Below are positions 1-12,343 of a stretch of 64,000 nt of DNA, piece after piece. The position numbers were made by a program, and so were the translations under genes. A model generated the notes under the pieces. It did no database searches and was not told where the DNA came from. It was given only the letters and a program-made list of their open reading frames with translations. Location of the stretch: assembly GCA_047967505.1 (NCBI GenBank), contig CM106538.1; one strand, written 5' to 3'. The stretch is from Dipteris shenzhenensis (lineage: Eukaryota; Polypodiophyta; Polypodiopsida; Gleicheniales). How positions within the stretch are numbered: the first letter of the stretch is position 1; every line of letters starts with the position of its first letter.

Positions 1-123
1 CAGGCGATCGCAACCATATCCACGGGATCTCGCCCTTCTCCCAACTTACATATCACTTGATTGGCCACAACTGGCTCTACGTAAAATGGTTCAAAATTCA
101 ACAACATGAATTTCATACATGTG

Positions 124-125
<2 letters not shown>

Positions 126-175
<50 letters not shown>

Positions 176-206
176 GGAGAGAGAAAAGGAGAAGAGAAAG
201 GGGAGG

Positions 207-231
<25 letters not shown>
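126..231. repeat. GA dinucleotide microsatellite
   Basis: A nearly pure (GA)n run covers about 126-172 and a second one about 207-231, joined by an impure purine stretch. The reading frames crossing it encode only alternating Arg-Glu and are artefacts. It lies about 1.1 kb upstream of the LBD gene. GA repeats near plant genes can bind GAGA-binding BBR/BPC factors, but a role here is only a possibility. Confidence 0.95.
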
Positions 232-239
<8 letters not shown>

Positions 240-1310
240 GATGACGAAGTCATTAAATGCATGCATTAAAGCCTCTTACAAGGAGCATGCTTGGACCAAT
301 CACCTTAAAATAAAAAGAAATATCTAAAAAATATCTATTTTACCAGGGGGAAGCGAACTAACCTTCCCTAAACCCTTCGTAAGGAAGGGGAAGAAAGAAG
401 AAAAGGTGTTCCAAAATTTTGGAGAAAAGTTGAAAATTCGAAAATTAGCTTCCTATTAAAACTAGATGAGGGGATAGCTTAGAATTTGAAGTCCGAGTAG
501 TAGTGTGTGTGTGGGGGGGGGGGGGAAGGGGGGAGGTAGTCTTCACATACAGACTGAATGATATGTGTTATGGGGCCCGCCGTTTTTAATCACCAGAAAT
601 CTGGCCCCTTGCTCTTGCTCTTGCTCTTGGTCTTGCGTTGCTGCTTCTTTTGTGGCCGAACTCTTTCGAATGATCCCAATTCCATCTTCCTCCTGGTATT
701 CCCCTCTCTCTCCCTCCTTTTCGTTCCCTGCCTCCTCCCATTCTTCCACGCCATCCCCGCTTCCATCCCTTTTTCTCTTCTCATCCCCCCCCCCCCCCCC
801 CCCGGCTCATCGCCTCCTTCGCCCTTCTTACTAGAACGCGCACAGCATCCCCCGCTCCCTGACTCGACTTTCATTATTAGTCTCAGGAAAACTGCAGCAA
901 ATCTCGCGGCTTGTCCCGTTGCAAGGCTTTTGTTAGCTTGCTGAGAAGCCAACCTTTTCTATATGAATTTTTGCCGAATCTGCTGATGGCATGACTGGAA
1001 TAAGAAAAAAGCTTGCCTTCGACGCAAAGTTCCGAGGCTCTGGAATCGGGATTGCGTGAGCTAAACCTTGTACAGAATGCGCAACGGCGAGCGTTTTCGA
1101 TAAAGTCGGACAGATCTGAAGAATGTTAGGGAGTGCAAGCGATTTTGTCTCGCCTTTGCCTTTCTTAAGCTTTGCGCTCGGAAACGTAGAAACCCTAATT
1201 GCTATAGGCGCGTAGAAGCCGATCGTAGAATTTGTACGTCATTTCTATCTGATACAATTCTGAACCGTATGATCTTTCTGATGTGTTGTTTTCCAAATTT
1301 CTGAAAAGGC
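232..1310 (+). promoter_or_regulatory. Upstream region of the LBD gene
   Basis: No protein-coding gene is recognised here. The stretch holds a 13-base G run (513-525), a pyrimidine-rich region with a 19-base C run (785-803), and a less biased stretch leading to the LBD start codon. Core promoter elements were not identified with confidence. The region is labelled regulatory only because it lies directly upstream of an intact gene. Open frames here arise from the low-complexity tracts. Confidence 0.35.
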
Positions 1311-1838
1311 ATGGCATCGTCGTCATCCAACTCGCCGTGCGCAGGCTGCAAGTTTCTACGACGGAAATGTACACCTGAGTGCGTTTTTGCGCCATACTTT
1401 CCGCCCGATAATCCTCAAAAGTTCGCAAACGTTCACAAGATTTTCGGAGCAAGCAACGTTACGAAGATCCTGAATGATTTGCCCGTGGAGCAGAGAGACG
1501 ATGCCGTCAATTCTCTCTCCTATGAGGCAGATGCCAGAGTTAAAGATCCTGTATACGGATGTGTGGGAACAATATCAGTTCTGATGCGACAGGTGCAGCA
1601 GTTGCAACAAGAACTTGTACTTGCTCGACAGGAGCTCGCCAGATACATGACGACGAGCGTAGGAGTCGGAGCACATCAGGCCTTGCCCTCGCCCTTACTG
1701 TCCATAGGAATGGGACAACCAAGCGGTTCTTCCAGAGATCAACACATGCAACAGATGTTGCAAGACTATGCAGCTAGACAGGACGCGCAGTTCGAAAGAC
1801 AGCAGCTCTTAGACATCGCCGCCCCGAGAGGGAGCTAG
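1311..1838 (+). CDS. LOB-domain (LBD/AS2-like) transcription factor, class I
   Basis: This is a 175-residue plant-specific nuclear DNA-binding protein. The LOB domain starts at residue 10 with the zinc-binding block CX2CX6CX3C (Cys10, Cys13, Cys20, Cys24). The GAS block follows (FANVHKIFGAS, about residues 38-48), then the invariant-type DPVYGC motif near residue 80 and a leucine-zipper-like coiled coil (VLMRQVQQLQQELVLARQEL), which defines class I members that dimerise. The tail is Gln-rich and has no known domain. The start codon is set in a good context (GGCATGG), and the conserved domain begins nine residues later. Family members regulate lateral-organ boundaries, lateral roots and similar patterning steps; the specific role of this one cannot be read from sequence. 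No intron interrupts the frame, although many LBD genes have one. It is the only gene in the window that looks intact and host-derived. Confidence 0.93.
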   Translation: MASSSSNSPCAGCKFLRRKCTPECVFAPYFPPDNPQKFANVHKIFGASNVTKILNDLPVEQRDDAVNSLSYEADARVKDPVYGCVGTISVLMRQVQQLQQELVLARQELARYMTTSVGVGAHQALPSPLLSIGMGQPSGSSRDQHMQQMLQDYAARQDAQFERQQLLDIAAPRGS

Positions 1839-3120
1839 TGAAGGCACAAGTGCGGCCGGAGGCGGACAAAGCTTTTCTCCACCATGAGACAGCGATATAT
1901 ACTCATTGCCGTTTCAGACAAAGGAATAGCACACCGGCTACATTGCAGAAGCCATTTTCAGTTTTGCTCACCATGGTCTAAATAAGCTTATCATCAGATC
2001 TGTTCTCTTTGTCTTTCGCCTTGTACGGCTGTCAAATATTGCCCTCTCAAATCTCAGCTTTTTGGGATGAATTCGCATGCTGGCTGTGAGCTATACAAAT
2101 CATTGACGATTCGGAGTGGTTTTGCCCTTGAACTAGTTCAAAACCCTTGTCTTATACGGAGAGTCCCATTTACTGGCATGAGTCCCTATACGTCCAAGTG
2201 TTGCAATGTTTGGTCCTGTAGAATTTTCTCTCATCTTTGCTTGAGATGTCTCTCAGCTTCTGAACTTTTCCCTCGCCCTACAACACTCAGCTTTGGTTCA
2301 TTTCGTTCAGATACGTTGCCCAAAGTTGGTCTCGCCTGCACGTATTAAAGACCACGACAATTTTTTGTTCGAGATGCTAATCTCTTGGTGTTGCATTTTC
2401 ATGTTTGAAACAGTTCATGATTTTGTTGAAGGTAGCTCGAAAAGAAGCATCTGATGAACCTGAACTGTGGAATTCCGATGATTCTTGTAATAATATTCAT
2501 AATTCCTGAGTTGTCTTTCAGTAACCTTCCGCTAAAGTATGACGGGATTCCAGTAGTTTTAGAATTTAAAAATGGCAAGAATACACATAGATGCTTGCGT
2601 TTTAGCGTAAAAATTACGGTAAGTTTACATCTTATTTATACGAGTTTTGGCGTATCATACACGGTAAGTCAAGAATATATACCACCCTGCTTGCGTTTGC
2701 GGGCCTTGAGAGAGTAATACATCCTGTGTGAAACAAGGACGTTCGCTTTTTGGTGTAATGAGCAGCAGATCATTTCTATGCCATAGCTGGATATACTAAA
2801 TTGTAGTGACTTTTGTATCAAAAGTACTACATATTCTTCCTATCGTGATACGGGTTGATGTGCTCTGGTTGTGTTATGTGTACAAGGGAATGAGATGAAA
2901 TAAGGTCAACGCACCAGCTGGAATGTGGTGTTTGCAGCATAATAAAGTGTTATTTGTAAAGTGGCCGGTCCTTAGGTCGGGAGAAGCTCTTAGCTAATAT
3001 TCTGCAGGTGGGCGGAGTTGAGTTTTGTGGAATCCATTGTAACCGGGTTACTCCAACAAACACAATTGTGAAACTAAACAATAAGATAAGGCTGACGTGC
3101 AGAAGAAAGTCCATACTAAA
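1839..3120 (+). other. 3' flank of the LBD gene, with possible poly(A) signal
   Basis: No further coding domain is recognised. An AATAAA hexamer at 2941-2946 could serve as a distant polyadenylation signal, which would imply a long 3' UTR of about 1.1 kb. Nearer AT-rich positions could also be used. Short open frames at 2067-2348 and 2454-2717 resemble nothing known. Confidence 0.3.
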
Positions 3121-4155
3121 ATGGTAGTGTGATAGCCCGTGGTCTGACCGGAGACTTAGGATAGAACGAATGTGAACGGCCCACTCACGGACTCATGCAA
3201 GTCGTGTGCTTTTATTAGATGAATAAATACATAGTTATCTTTATACTCTCAACGCCACGTCCAATAGAGTGATATATGGACACATCGATCCTCCAAACGA
3301 GTTTCAAACTTATGCATCAGCGCACGTACAAGGATATCCTACAAGTTTTGTCCTTCCTCTTCCCTTACGTAGCCATATTTGTCTACTTACTAACCCACCG
3401 GCCTGTGGCTCAACCATGGGTTCTTCTGCCACAGGTTCTCTTTCTCTCTCTCTCTCACAGTTCAGCGCAGCCTCTCTATTCCATCTTCCCACGTCGTGTT
3501 ATTCACTCCTTCCTCTCTGTAACTCCTCCTCCAATATCATAAATAGTATCCGTATATAACCCTCTGAATCACGCGACGCAAGCTCAGCAAAGCCTCGACA
3601 CACCATCGACTGTGTATTGATAGATAGCCATTCAGCCTCTAGCTGATTCTTGCGTCGCACGTCAAGGCAACCAGAAATTTGTGTCGTACATCTGTTCTGG
3701 GATCGGAATCATCGGATCCAATCGCGAAGTTTCAACTTTCAACTGCTCCAGATTGTGCAAACAATCAGAAAAGCGTGCTTCCATCGCATGCAGAGATGCT
3801 CTTAGAGGAATGGCAAATTGTAGCAGAACGTACTTAAAATGCGTAGCGAGGCTTTCAGCTCATCGGCTCCTTGGTATGCTGCAGCCTCTCTTTTGTCATC
3901 ATTCTCGCCATCCTTAGCCAATAGACTCTTCTTCTCTCCTCGAACGTGGACGCACGACTCTAGTTAAACTTGATTTAGAAAAAGACAACTTAACTAGGTT
4001 GGCCTTTTCGTACTTAACTTATAGTATCACTAAATTGAACTTGTATCCTAGCATTTATCAAAATTTTAAAGAACTAGATTTACAGTAGGAAGTCTTTCCA
4101 TCGTGGAGCAAGTAACTACTAATTCGAAATTGAAGGTGAATCCTTCTATTTTATC
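3121..4155. other. Unassigned region, possibly an old solo LTR
   Basis: No gene is recognised. The part from about 3128 (TGTGATAGCCCG) to about 3687 (GTGTCGTACA) starts with TG, ends with CA and contains a TATA-like run (GTATATAACC, near 3552), as an LTR would. No convincing target duplication was seen, and there is no second copy in the window. The remainder, 3690-4155, is AT-rich and unremarkable. Treat the LTR reading as a weak guess. Confidence 0.2.
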
Positions 4156-4760
4156 AATTGTTAAAGGAAAAAAGAGAATGAGTAAAATAGTGAACATGAG
4201 ACGCAACATAGGGTCCGTTAGGACCTGATCCTCCCTGCAAATGTCAGGGGTGGTGATTTATTATTGATTTTGTGATATCCATATTTTGAAAGCTGAAGTC
4301 CTGCAACAAATGCATGAATAAGGCGATTCAATAACTAATCCTCGTTGTGCAATTTTTTACAATATTGTCACATGGACTACAACCATATGAATAAAGGTGT
4401 AGTCATCCTTCAATCTTGCATCCATCTTGGATTTTCTTGCTCCCTCGCATTGATAACATGCATTAAATGAGAGGAATGTTGTAAGAATTTAGATTAAAAA
4501 CAAGAAATTTTGAATGGATGAGTAATTGAAAATATTTATATTATAATACATAATATATATTTATTATAACCACACATAGTGTGGACAGGGAGGCGGCACG
4601 CTTCCTTTCCCAAAGAGTTATAATTCGAGGGAACGAGCCCTTCCCTGGGTGTCGAGATAACTTCGAGAATATAAACGCCGAGAATATTAGCGCACAGGGT
4701 AAGTCTCGCGAATGGATAAGAAACTAGCATATTACCCAGGAATGTCAATAGTCATAATCG
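4156..4760. repeat. Diverged partial copy of the 3.34-kb repeat
   Basis: This stretch aligns, with clear divergence, to the left ends of the two later copies (5320-5885 and 8660-9225). Shared blocks include GACCTGATCCTCCCTGCAAA, GGTGATTTATTATTGA, GAGGAATGTTGTAAGAATTT and the conserved CCACACAT and CATATTACC segments. It is clearly older than the two later copies, which are nearly identical to each other. Only the left 0.6 kb of the unit is present. Confidence 0.8.
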
Positions 4761-5875
4761 TAGTCGAATGCCGAGAGACAGTATCCGAAAAACTTGCCAA
4801 TGTGACCTTGAGAAGATCTGCGTGTGTCCTTGGGTGGGATGCTTCCAACATTCTCAGATCATTCAGTAGACTCTGGATAGCACAAAAAGACAACTATCAT
4901 TAGAGGAAGTTTGAAGTAGAGCACATAACATTCTCACTCTCCAGCCACTGTTACATGCCTCTCCAACCTCGGGAAAATAGGAGTTTGATCATTGTAGTAA
5001 GTCGAGCTTTTAGGCTTGTGGGAGTAGAGCATAAGGTCATTGCGAAGCTCTCCAAAGCTTCACATGCCAATAAGCCCAAACTTGCAAAATCAAGCTGTAG
5101 ACCAATTCTTCAAGTCGAATAAGTTTGAAACATTTATATAGTCTTGTTATTGTGAAAAGCACCTATATGCTTTTAGTGCTTTAGTCAAAAGCTTAGATTT
5201 TACATCAAACGCAATCAAGGGCATCAGATGCAACTAGATCAAGGGCTTAGATTCATGACACGTGGCTCAAGGGGGTGTGAAAAAACCCAAACATCTCCCT
5301 AGGTTACCTACCGTAAATAAAACTCAATGAGTAAAAATATGGACATGAGACAAGACACACGGTCTGTTAAGACCTGATCCTCCCTGCAAATGTCCAGAAT
5401 GGTGATTTATTATTGACTTGGTGATATCCATATTATTTCCACCTTTTGGGAGTTAAAGCCCAATAAATACATGAAGGCGATACTCACAAGAGCTCATAAT
5501 TGACACTCCTTGAAGTCTATATAATATTGTGACATGGGCTATAACCATATGAATAAAGGTATTGAAATCCTCTGATTTTGCATCTAGCATGGCTTTCCTT
5601 GCTCCCTTGCATCGAGAACATGCATTCCAAGAGAGGAATGTTGTAAGAATTTAGATTGAAAAACAAGCAATTTTGTATGGACGAGCATTTAAAAACATTT
5701 GTATGATAATATACAATCTAATCATTATAGCCACACATCGCGTGGGTGGGAAGGCGGTGCACTCCCTTCCCAAAAAGTTATAATCTGAGGGGATGGGCCC
5801 TTCCTCCTGCATCGAGAATATTAGCACCGAGTAGCATCGCATTTAAGTCTCATTAATGTGTGAGAGACCAACATA

Positions 5876-6184
5876 TTACCTTAATGCCAGCCCCTCCTTC
5901 TCCTCCTCCTCCTCCTCCTCCACCGCCGTTACTTCCTTGACCTCCATTGCAACAATGTTTTCATGTTGTATCAGATCTCCTTTCCACCCTAGGATGAATG
6001 CAACTTTAATTTTTTGAGATGTTGATCTTGCTAACGACTTGTTGCAACTTAGCATCCAGTTACTAGTATTGTTAACATCCTTTAGCCTCACGATCATATC
6101 ATTATTCACAATTCCATTCTTGATTGATAGAAAATAAAAGATCACAAGGTTCAGCTTGTGAATTTCCTCCTTAAAACCCTCCAT
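5876..6184 (-). CDS. Hypothetical 102-residue ORF in repeat copy 1
   Basis: The frame encodes 102 residues, starting MEGFKEEIHKLNLVIF and ending in an acidic Glu run produced by a (CTC)n stretch near 5895-5920. The same protein, residue for residue, is encoded in copy 2 at 9219-9527. Identity is explained by the recent duplication rather than by selection. No domain, signal or family is recognised. It may be a chance frame or a scrap of a mobile-element gene. Confidence 0.2.
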   Translation of the reverse strand: MEGFKEEIHKLNLVIFYFLSIKNGIVNNDMIVRLKDVNNTSNWMLSCNKSLARSTSQKIKVAFILGWKGDLIQHENIVAMEVKEVTAVEEEEEEEKEGLALR

Positions 6185-7760
6185 CGATTTGAATCAACCT
6201 CCTCAGAAGATTCGACCACTGGAGATATTCTCTTGCTATTACTCCTCGTTCAATTATATTTTGCCGACTTATCGCATTCTCTATCGCCCCTTGCTTTTCA
6301 CGAATACACATATACACATGTAAAGTTCTTAAGTCTCTAATCATATTCATGCATTGAACAACGGTTAGTTAAAATAAGAAAATTTTATTAGCCTTATACA
6401 AACTTGTCTCTCCTATCTCAGCTACTCTCCAGCATCATGAGAAGTTTGCATAGGCATAGCTTTACAATGGTGGTATCCATTGACGTCCAGGAACAAAAAT
6501 TTGACATTAATCTACATTGAGTGTCAAAATTGAAATCCTCTTTTCATGGTCGACACTCATGCCCTCCAATGAGATTGCCAACGGATGAGGTTGAGCTCAA
6601 TTCACATCAAAGCTATTCGATTTTATTAGTTTTTAAGTGGTGATTCCACAGATGAAAAACACGTGGATGTTAAATTACTACTTTGGTATTACTGCCAGGT
6701 GTTGCTTTGGGATATTACATGAGGTTTTAGTGGGAATTTGAAGCCCAGCGCCTGGGATAGCAGTGAAGGAAAGTGTTGATAGTTTGTGGTTCAATAGAAA
6801 ATAATGGGCATCACTACAATAAGGATAACCAATATATATATACAAACAAGAATTCTTGGTATGTAAATATCACATTATGGAGCATCAATAGCACAGGAGC
6901 AATAGAGCGCGTGAAATATTACCACTACCACAATCAAACCCTCTATAACTGCCAAACTAATATTTACATCGGTCATTGCAACATCGAGGCAAAGATCTTC
7001 GGCTAGAGCACCAAAGTGGCTTGGTTTCCCATAGCCTTGATGGATGAAACCTCAAAGTGGTACCTTGATCTTTTGGTAGAGGAAAGAAATTCATGGTCCA
7101 TACTCTTTAATTAATTCAAAAGGTAGTTCCTAACTATATATCTTAAAGATGATCCAACCCTCCAACTTAGCAATATCAAACAAGGCTGCAAGGAAAACGT
7201 GTGCACATATCTAGGCAAAATGAAGTGCTCGATTGCAAAATATGACCTCAGTTCAATGAAATACACGTGACAGCCTAGTCCATTATAGGCCTAAAAAAGC
7301 CAATTGATAAAGAAATTGGATAAAATAACTAGCTATGAGTCTTCTAGTGCTACTCATACAGTAGCAATGGACATTGAAGATGGAATAACTAACTCCAATA
7401 CAGGTAGTGATGATGGCAAAGAAAGTTTCCAAAAGCCATGATCCACAAAGGGAAAAATCAATTCAACCACAAAAACATCTAATGAAGATTGCTTCTTGGG
7501 ATGCATGACCATGAAGTTGAGAGAGGGAATGATTCAAGCCATGGACCAAAATCTTTGCATGTCTCAACCGCCATATCTGACTTATCCAAGGTGGGAGACT
7601 ATCTGGTTTTTACATTGCATGGTGAACCATAAGGGCAATGAATGTCCCATCTAGTAAGTCTAGAATTAATGCACAAGAAAATCAACCATCAAGATCATGG
7701 TGTTGCATTTGTTCAATCAATGCATATGATGAAAATGATTGCATCTTCAACATCTGAAAC

Positions 7761-7849
7761 AACCTACCCACACCTCAACAATACCAACCGACACCCATCC
7801 ACAACAAGACAAACCTACCCACACCTCAACAATACCAACCGACACCCTT
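7761..7849. repeat. Short tandem repeat in copy 1 (also in copy 2)
   Basis: A unit of about 48 bases (core ACCTACCCACACCTCAACAA, then TACCAACCGACACCC) occurs twice in tandem. The same pair is present at about 11096-11184 in the second copy. In one frame it reads as a repeated peptide, YPHLNNTNRHPST. The frames around it (7642-7956 and 10977-11234) have no recognisable domain. Confidence 0.75.
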
Positions 7850-8037
7850 CCACCATGCCGTTAGGAGGTCCTTCTGTCTCGCAGAGCCGTCGACGTACTC
7901 CTGTGCAGTCGAGACTCGGTTCTCCAGCTACAAGTGGTCCACGTAGTCCCGTGTAGTCTCCAAGTACGAGTGGCTAGTGTACTAGCTCGATACGACACAA
8001 TAGCAGGCGTAGTAGCAGGGAGAGCGGTGGGGGATGC

Positions 8038-8589
8038 ATGGCACAGTGCTTTGGGAGGGGTGGTGGTGGGGACGATGATGATTCAGATGATTTAGACATG
8101 CCTCTGAGTGATGGTATGATATTCTATGACATCACTCAGATAGGAGGCATCTTGATGGATGCACGGGGGAAGGACATCATGGCCTTCATGTGCTCTGTAA
8201 TTGCTAATAATTACAGAGATTGCTTTATCCACTACAAAGACCAACCAAAGAGGTTGGCTGATGAGACCCTCACTGCTGTTCGCTCTAAGTATCCTAACCC
8301 CCCCAATCGTTAGTTCACAGATAAATGGGCCAAGTCAAAGATTGTTACGATACTTGGCAATAAAAGATCTTCGCTTAAGAGGCAGGCACTAGCGAAGCTT
8401 GCCAGGCTCGAGGGAGGTCAACCACCAAGGGGCCCGCCCCACACTGCTCACAAGTGTGAGTGGAAGAAAGCAATGAAGTCAGCGAGGGAGGACCCCAGTT
8501 TGCAGCACGTGGAGGCACGAAGGATCTAGATGGAGCAATATGGAAGCGTGCATTTTGGAGCAGGGGGTGTTGAATCATGGGAGGCCTAA
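8038..8589 (+). pseudogene. Transposase_24-like (Ptta/En/Spm-type) protein remnant
   Basis: The frame opens at ATG 8038 with an acidic stretch. After the stop near 8313 it continues in the same frame as KWAKSKIVTILGNKRSSLKR, then another stop at about 8527 and a short tail ending at 8589. The order, FIHYKDQPKRL, then KYPNPP, then a basic KIVTILxNKRSSLKR segment, resembles plant Ptta/En/Spm-associated proteins (Transposase_24). Two in-frame stops make it non-functional. It lies in the part of the 3.34-kb unit that is not duplicated. The family assignment is from memory of the motif pattern and is moderate at best. Confidence 0.45.
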
Positions 8590-8650
8590 TTTGTAAGTAT
8601 CGATCTCAAATTATATTGCTTATGTAGTTTATTAGGAGGTTGTTTCTTTG

Positions 8651-11192
8651 TACCGTAAAAAAAACTCAATGAGTAAAAATATGGACATGAGACAAGACAC
8701 ATGGTCCGTTAAGACCTGATCCTCCCTGCAAATGTCAAGAATGGTAATTTATTATTGACTTGGTGATATCCATATTATTTTCACCTTTTGGGAGTTAAAG
8801 CTCAATAAATACATGAAGGCGATACTCACAAGAGCTCATAATTGGCACTCCTTGAAGTCTATATAATATTGTGACATGGGCTATAACCATATGAATAAAG
8901 GTATTGACATGCTGTGATTTTGCATCTAGCATGGCTTTCCTTGCTCCCTTGCATCGAGAACATGCATTCCAAGAGAGGAATGTTGTAAGAATTTAGATTG
9001 AAAAACAAGCAATTTTGTATGGACGAGCATTTAAAAACATTTGTATGATAATATGCAATATAATCATTATAGCCACACATCGCGTGGGTGGGAAGGCGGT
9101 GCACTCCCTTCCCCAAAAAGTTATAATCTGAGGGGACGGGCCCTTCCTCCTGCATCGAGAATATTAGCACAGAGTAGCATCGCATTTAAGTCTCATTAAT
9201 GTGTGAGAGACCAACATATTACCTTAATGCCAGCCCCTCCTTCTCCTCCTCCTCCTCCTCCTCCACCGCCGTTACTTCCTTGACCTCCATTGCAACAATG
9301 TTTTCATGTTGTATCAGATCTCCTTTCCACCCTAGGATGAATGCAACTTTAATTTTTTGAGATGTTGATCTTGCTAACGACTTGTTGCAACTTAGCATCC
9401 AGTTACTAGTATTGTTAACATCCTTTAGCCTCACGATCATATCATTATTCACAATTCCATTCTTGATTGATAGAAAATAAAAGATCACAAGGTTCAGCTT
9501 GTGAATTTCCTCCTTAAAACCCTCCATCGATTTGAATCAACCTCCTCAGAAGATTCGACCACTGGAGATATTCTCTTGCTATTACTCCTCGTTCAATTAT
9601 ATTTTGCCGACTTATTGCATTCTCTATCGCCCCTTGCTTTTCACGAATACACATATACACATGTAAAGTTCTTAAGTCTCTAATCATATTCATGCATTGG
9701 ACAACGGTTAGTTAAAATAGGAAAATTTTATTAGCCTTATGCAAACTTGTCTCTCCTGTGTCAGCTACTCTCCAACATCATGAGAAGTTTGCATAGGCAT
9801 AGCTTTACTATGGTGGTATCCATTGACATCCAGGAACAAAAATTTGACATTAATCTACATTGAGTGTCAAAATTGAAATCCTCTTTTCATGGTCGACACT
9901 CATGCCCTCCAATGAGATTGCCAACGGATGAGGTTGAGCTCAATTCACATCAAAGCTATTCGATTTTCTTAGTTTTGAAGTGGTGATTCCACAGATGAAA
10001 AACACATGGATGTTAAATTACTACTTTGGTATTACTGCCAGGTGTTGCTTTGGGATATAACATGAGGTTTTAGTGGGAGTTTGAAGCCCGATGCCTGGGA
10101 TAGCAGTGAAGGAAAGTGTTGATAGTTTGTGGTTCAATAGAAAATAATGGGCATCACTACAATAAGGATAACCAATATATATATACAAACAAGAATTCTT
10201 GGTATGTAAATATCACATTATGGAGCATCAATAGCACAAGAGCAATAGAGCGCGTGAAATATTACCACTACCACAATCAAACCCTCTATAACTGCCAAAC
10301 TAATATTTACATCGGTCATTGCAACATCGAGGCAAAGATCTTCGGCTAGAGCACCAAAGTGGCTTGGTTTCCCATAGCCTTGATGGATGAAACCTCAAAG
10401 TGGTACCTTGATCTTTTGGTAGAGGAAAGAAATTCATGGTCCATACTCTTTAATTAATTCAAAAGGTAGTTCCTAACTAAAGACGTGTGCAACCCTCCAA
10501 CTTAGCAATATCAAACAAGGCTGCAAGGAAGACGTGTGCACATATCTAGGCAAAATGAAGTGCTCGATTGCAAAATATGACCTCAGTTCAATGAAATACA
10601 CGTGACAGTCTAGTCCATTATAGGCCTAAAAAAGCCAATTGATAAAGAAATTGGATAAAATAACTAGCTATGAGTCTTCTAGTGCTACTCATACAGTAGC
10701 AATGGACATTGAAGATGGAATAACTAACTCCAATACAGGTAGTGATGATGGCAAAGAAAGTTTCCAAAAGCCATGATCCACAAAGGGAAAAATCAATTCA
10801 ACCACAAAAACATCTAATGAAGATTGCTTCTTCGGATGCATGACCATGAAGTTGAGAGAGGAAATGATTCAAGCCATGGACCAAAATCTTTGCGTGTCTC
10901 AACCGCCACATCTGACTTATCCAAGGTGGGAGACTATCTGGTTTTCACATTGCATGGTGAACCATAAGGGCAATGAATGTCCCATCTAGTAAGTCTAGAA
11001 TTAATGCACAAGAAATTCAACCATCAAGATTATGGTGCTGCATTTGTTCAATCAATGCATATGATGAAAATGATTGCATCTTCAACATCTGAAACAACCT
11101 ACCCACACCTCAACAATACCAACCGACACCCATCCACAACAAGACAAACCTACCCACACCTCAACAATACCAACCGACACCCTTCCGCCATG
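8651..11192. repeat. 3.34-kb tandem repeat, copy 2 (truncated)
   Basis: Copy 2 matches 5309-7857 at a constant offset of about 3343 bases, changing to 3335 after a small length difference near 7135 and 10480. Similarity stops at CCATG (11192), and the sequence then passes into a purine tract. Only scattered substitutions separate the copies, so the duplication is recent, or the locus was copied or assembled twice. Confidence 0.85.
9219..9527 (-). CDS. Hypothetical 102-residue ORF in repeat copy 2
   Basis: This frame encodes exactly the same protein as 5876-6184. No function is recognised. It is listed only because it is a complete duplicate frame; it is probably not a gene. Confidence 0.2.
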   Translation of the reverse strand: MEGFKEEIHKLNLVIFYFLSIKNGIVNNDMIVRLKDVNNTSNWMLSCNKSLARSTSQKIKVAFILGWKGDLIQHENIVAMEVKEVTAVEEEEEEEKEGLALR

Positions 11193-11277
11193 AGTAATCA
11201 TTTACAGACTCCTACATTCTTTGAATTAGAGTGACAAAAGTCTATATTTGCTTAATGTCAGGCTATTGAAGCTTCAC

Positions 11278-12343
11278 GTGGGGAAAAAGAGAGAAGGAAA
11301 GAAATGAAAAGAGAGGAAAAGAGGGGAGAAAAAAGAAAGGAGATAAGAGAGAAAAAGAGAGGAGAAAAGTGAAGGAAAGAGAGGAGAAAGGAGAGGAAAA
11401 GAGAGGAGAAAAAGAGAGAAAAAGAGAGGAGAAAAAGGAGAAAAGAGAGGAGAAAAATAGAGAAAAAGAGAGGAGATAAGAGAAAAAAGAGAGGACATAA
11501 GAGAGAGAAAGAGAGAAAATTAAAGAGAGAAAAAGTGGGGATAAAAGAGAGGAAAAGAGAGAAGGAAAGAGAGGAGAAAAGAGAGGAAAAAAAGAGAGGA
11601 GATAAGAGAGAAAAAGAGAGACAAAAAGAGATGAAAAGAGAGGATAAAAGAGAGAAGGAAAAAGAGAGAAAAGGTGAGGATAAAAGAGAGAAAAAGAGAG
11701 AAGAAAGAGAGGAGAAAAGAAAGGAGGAAAAGAGAGAAAAAGAGAGAAAAAGAGAGAAGGAAAGAGATGAGAAAAAAGAGGAAAAGAGAGGAGAAAAAAG
11801 AAAGAAGATAAGAGAGAAAAAGAGAAGGAAAGAGAGGAGAAAAGAGAGGAAAAGAGAGGAGAAAAACATAGAAAAAGAGAGAAGAAAAAGGAGAAAAAAT
11901 AGAGAAAAAGAGAGAAGATAAGAGAGAAAAAGAGAGGAGATAAGAGAGAAAAAGAGAGAAAGTGAAAAGAGAAAAAGTGGGGACAAAAGAGAGAAAAAGA
12001 GAGAAGGAAAGAGAGGAGAAAAGAGAGGAAAATAGAGGAAAAGAGAGGAAAAGAGAGGAGAAAAAAGAGAGAAAAAGAGAGGAGATAGGAGAGAAAAAGA
12101 GAGACAAAAAGAGAGGATAAAAGAGAGAAGCAAAAAGAGAGAAAAGGTGAGGATAAAAGAGAGAAAAAGAGAGAAGGAAAGAGAGGAGAAAAGAGAGGAG
12201 AAAAAGAGAGAAAAAGAGAGAAGGAAAGAGATGAGAAAAGAGACCAAAAGAGAGGAAAAGAGAGGAGAAAAAAGAAAGGAGATAAGAGAGAAAAAGAGAG
12301 GAGAAAAGAGAAGAAAAGAGAGGAGAAAGGAGAGAAAAAGAGA
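11278..12343. repeat. 1.07-kb purine-only tract (GAGA/GAAAA)
   Basis: The plus strand is almost uninterrupted A and G for more than 1 kb, built from irregular GAGAGGAGAAAA-type words. Long open frames on both strands (up to 381 codons, all Phe/Ser/Leu on the minus strand) are compositional artefacts. Polypurine-polypyrimidine tracts of this length can adopt triplex (H-DNA) structure, which is known of such sequences in general but untested here. Confidence 0.95.

Larger units (their letters stand above)
5309..8650. repeat. 3.34-kb tandem repeat, copy 1
   Basis: The unit starts at TACCGTAAA and runs to the next TACCGTAAA at 8651. Its first 2549 bases (5309-7857) recur with very high identity at 8651-11192. 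The last 0.8 kb of copy 1 (7858-8650) has no counterpart after copy 2. The simplest reading is a head-to-tail duplication in which the second copy is incomplete. An LTR element with 2.5-kb LTRs and a 0.8-kb interior is less likely, because the repeat ends lack TG/CA and no primer-binding site follows the first copy. Confidence 0.85.

Noticed and set aside
558-952. Overlapping frames of 89-128 codons upstream of the LBD gene
   Set aside because: They run through a CT-rich tract and a C homopolymer on both strands with no recognisable domain.
3269-3917. Small plus-strand frames near 3.3-3.9 kb as genes
   Set aside because: There is no domain or frame conservation. The region looks more like an old LTR or non-coding DNA.
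5309-11192. An LTR retrotransposon with 2.5-kb LTRs
   Set aside because: The repeat ends lack TG and CA, there is no primer-binding site or polypurine tract, and no target duplication was found.
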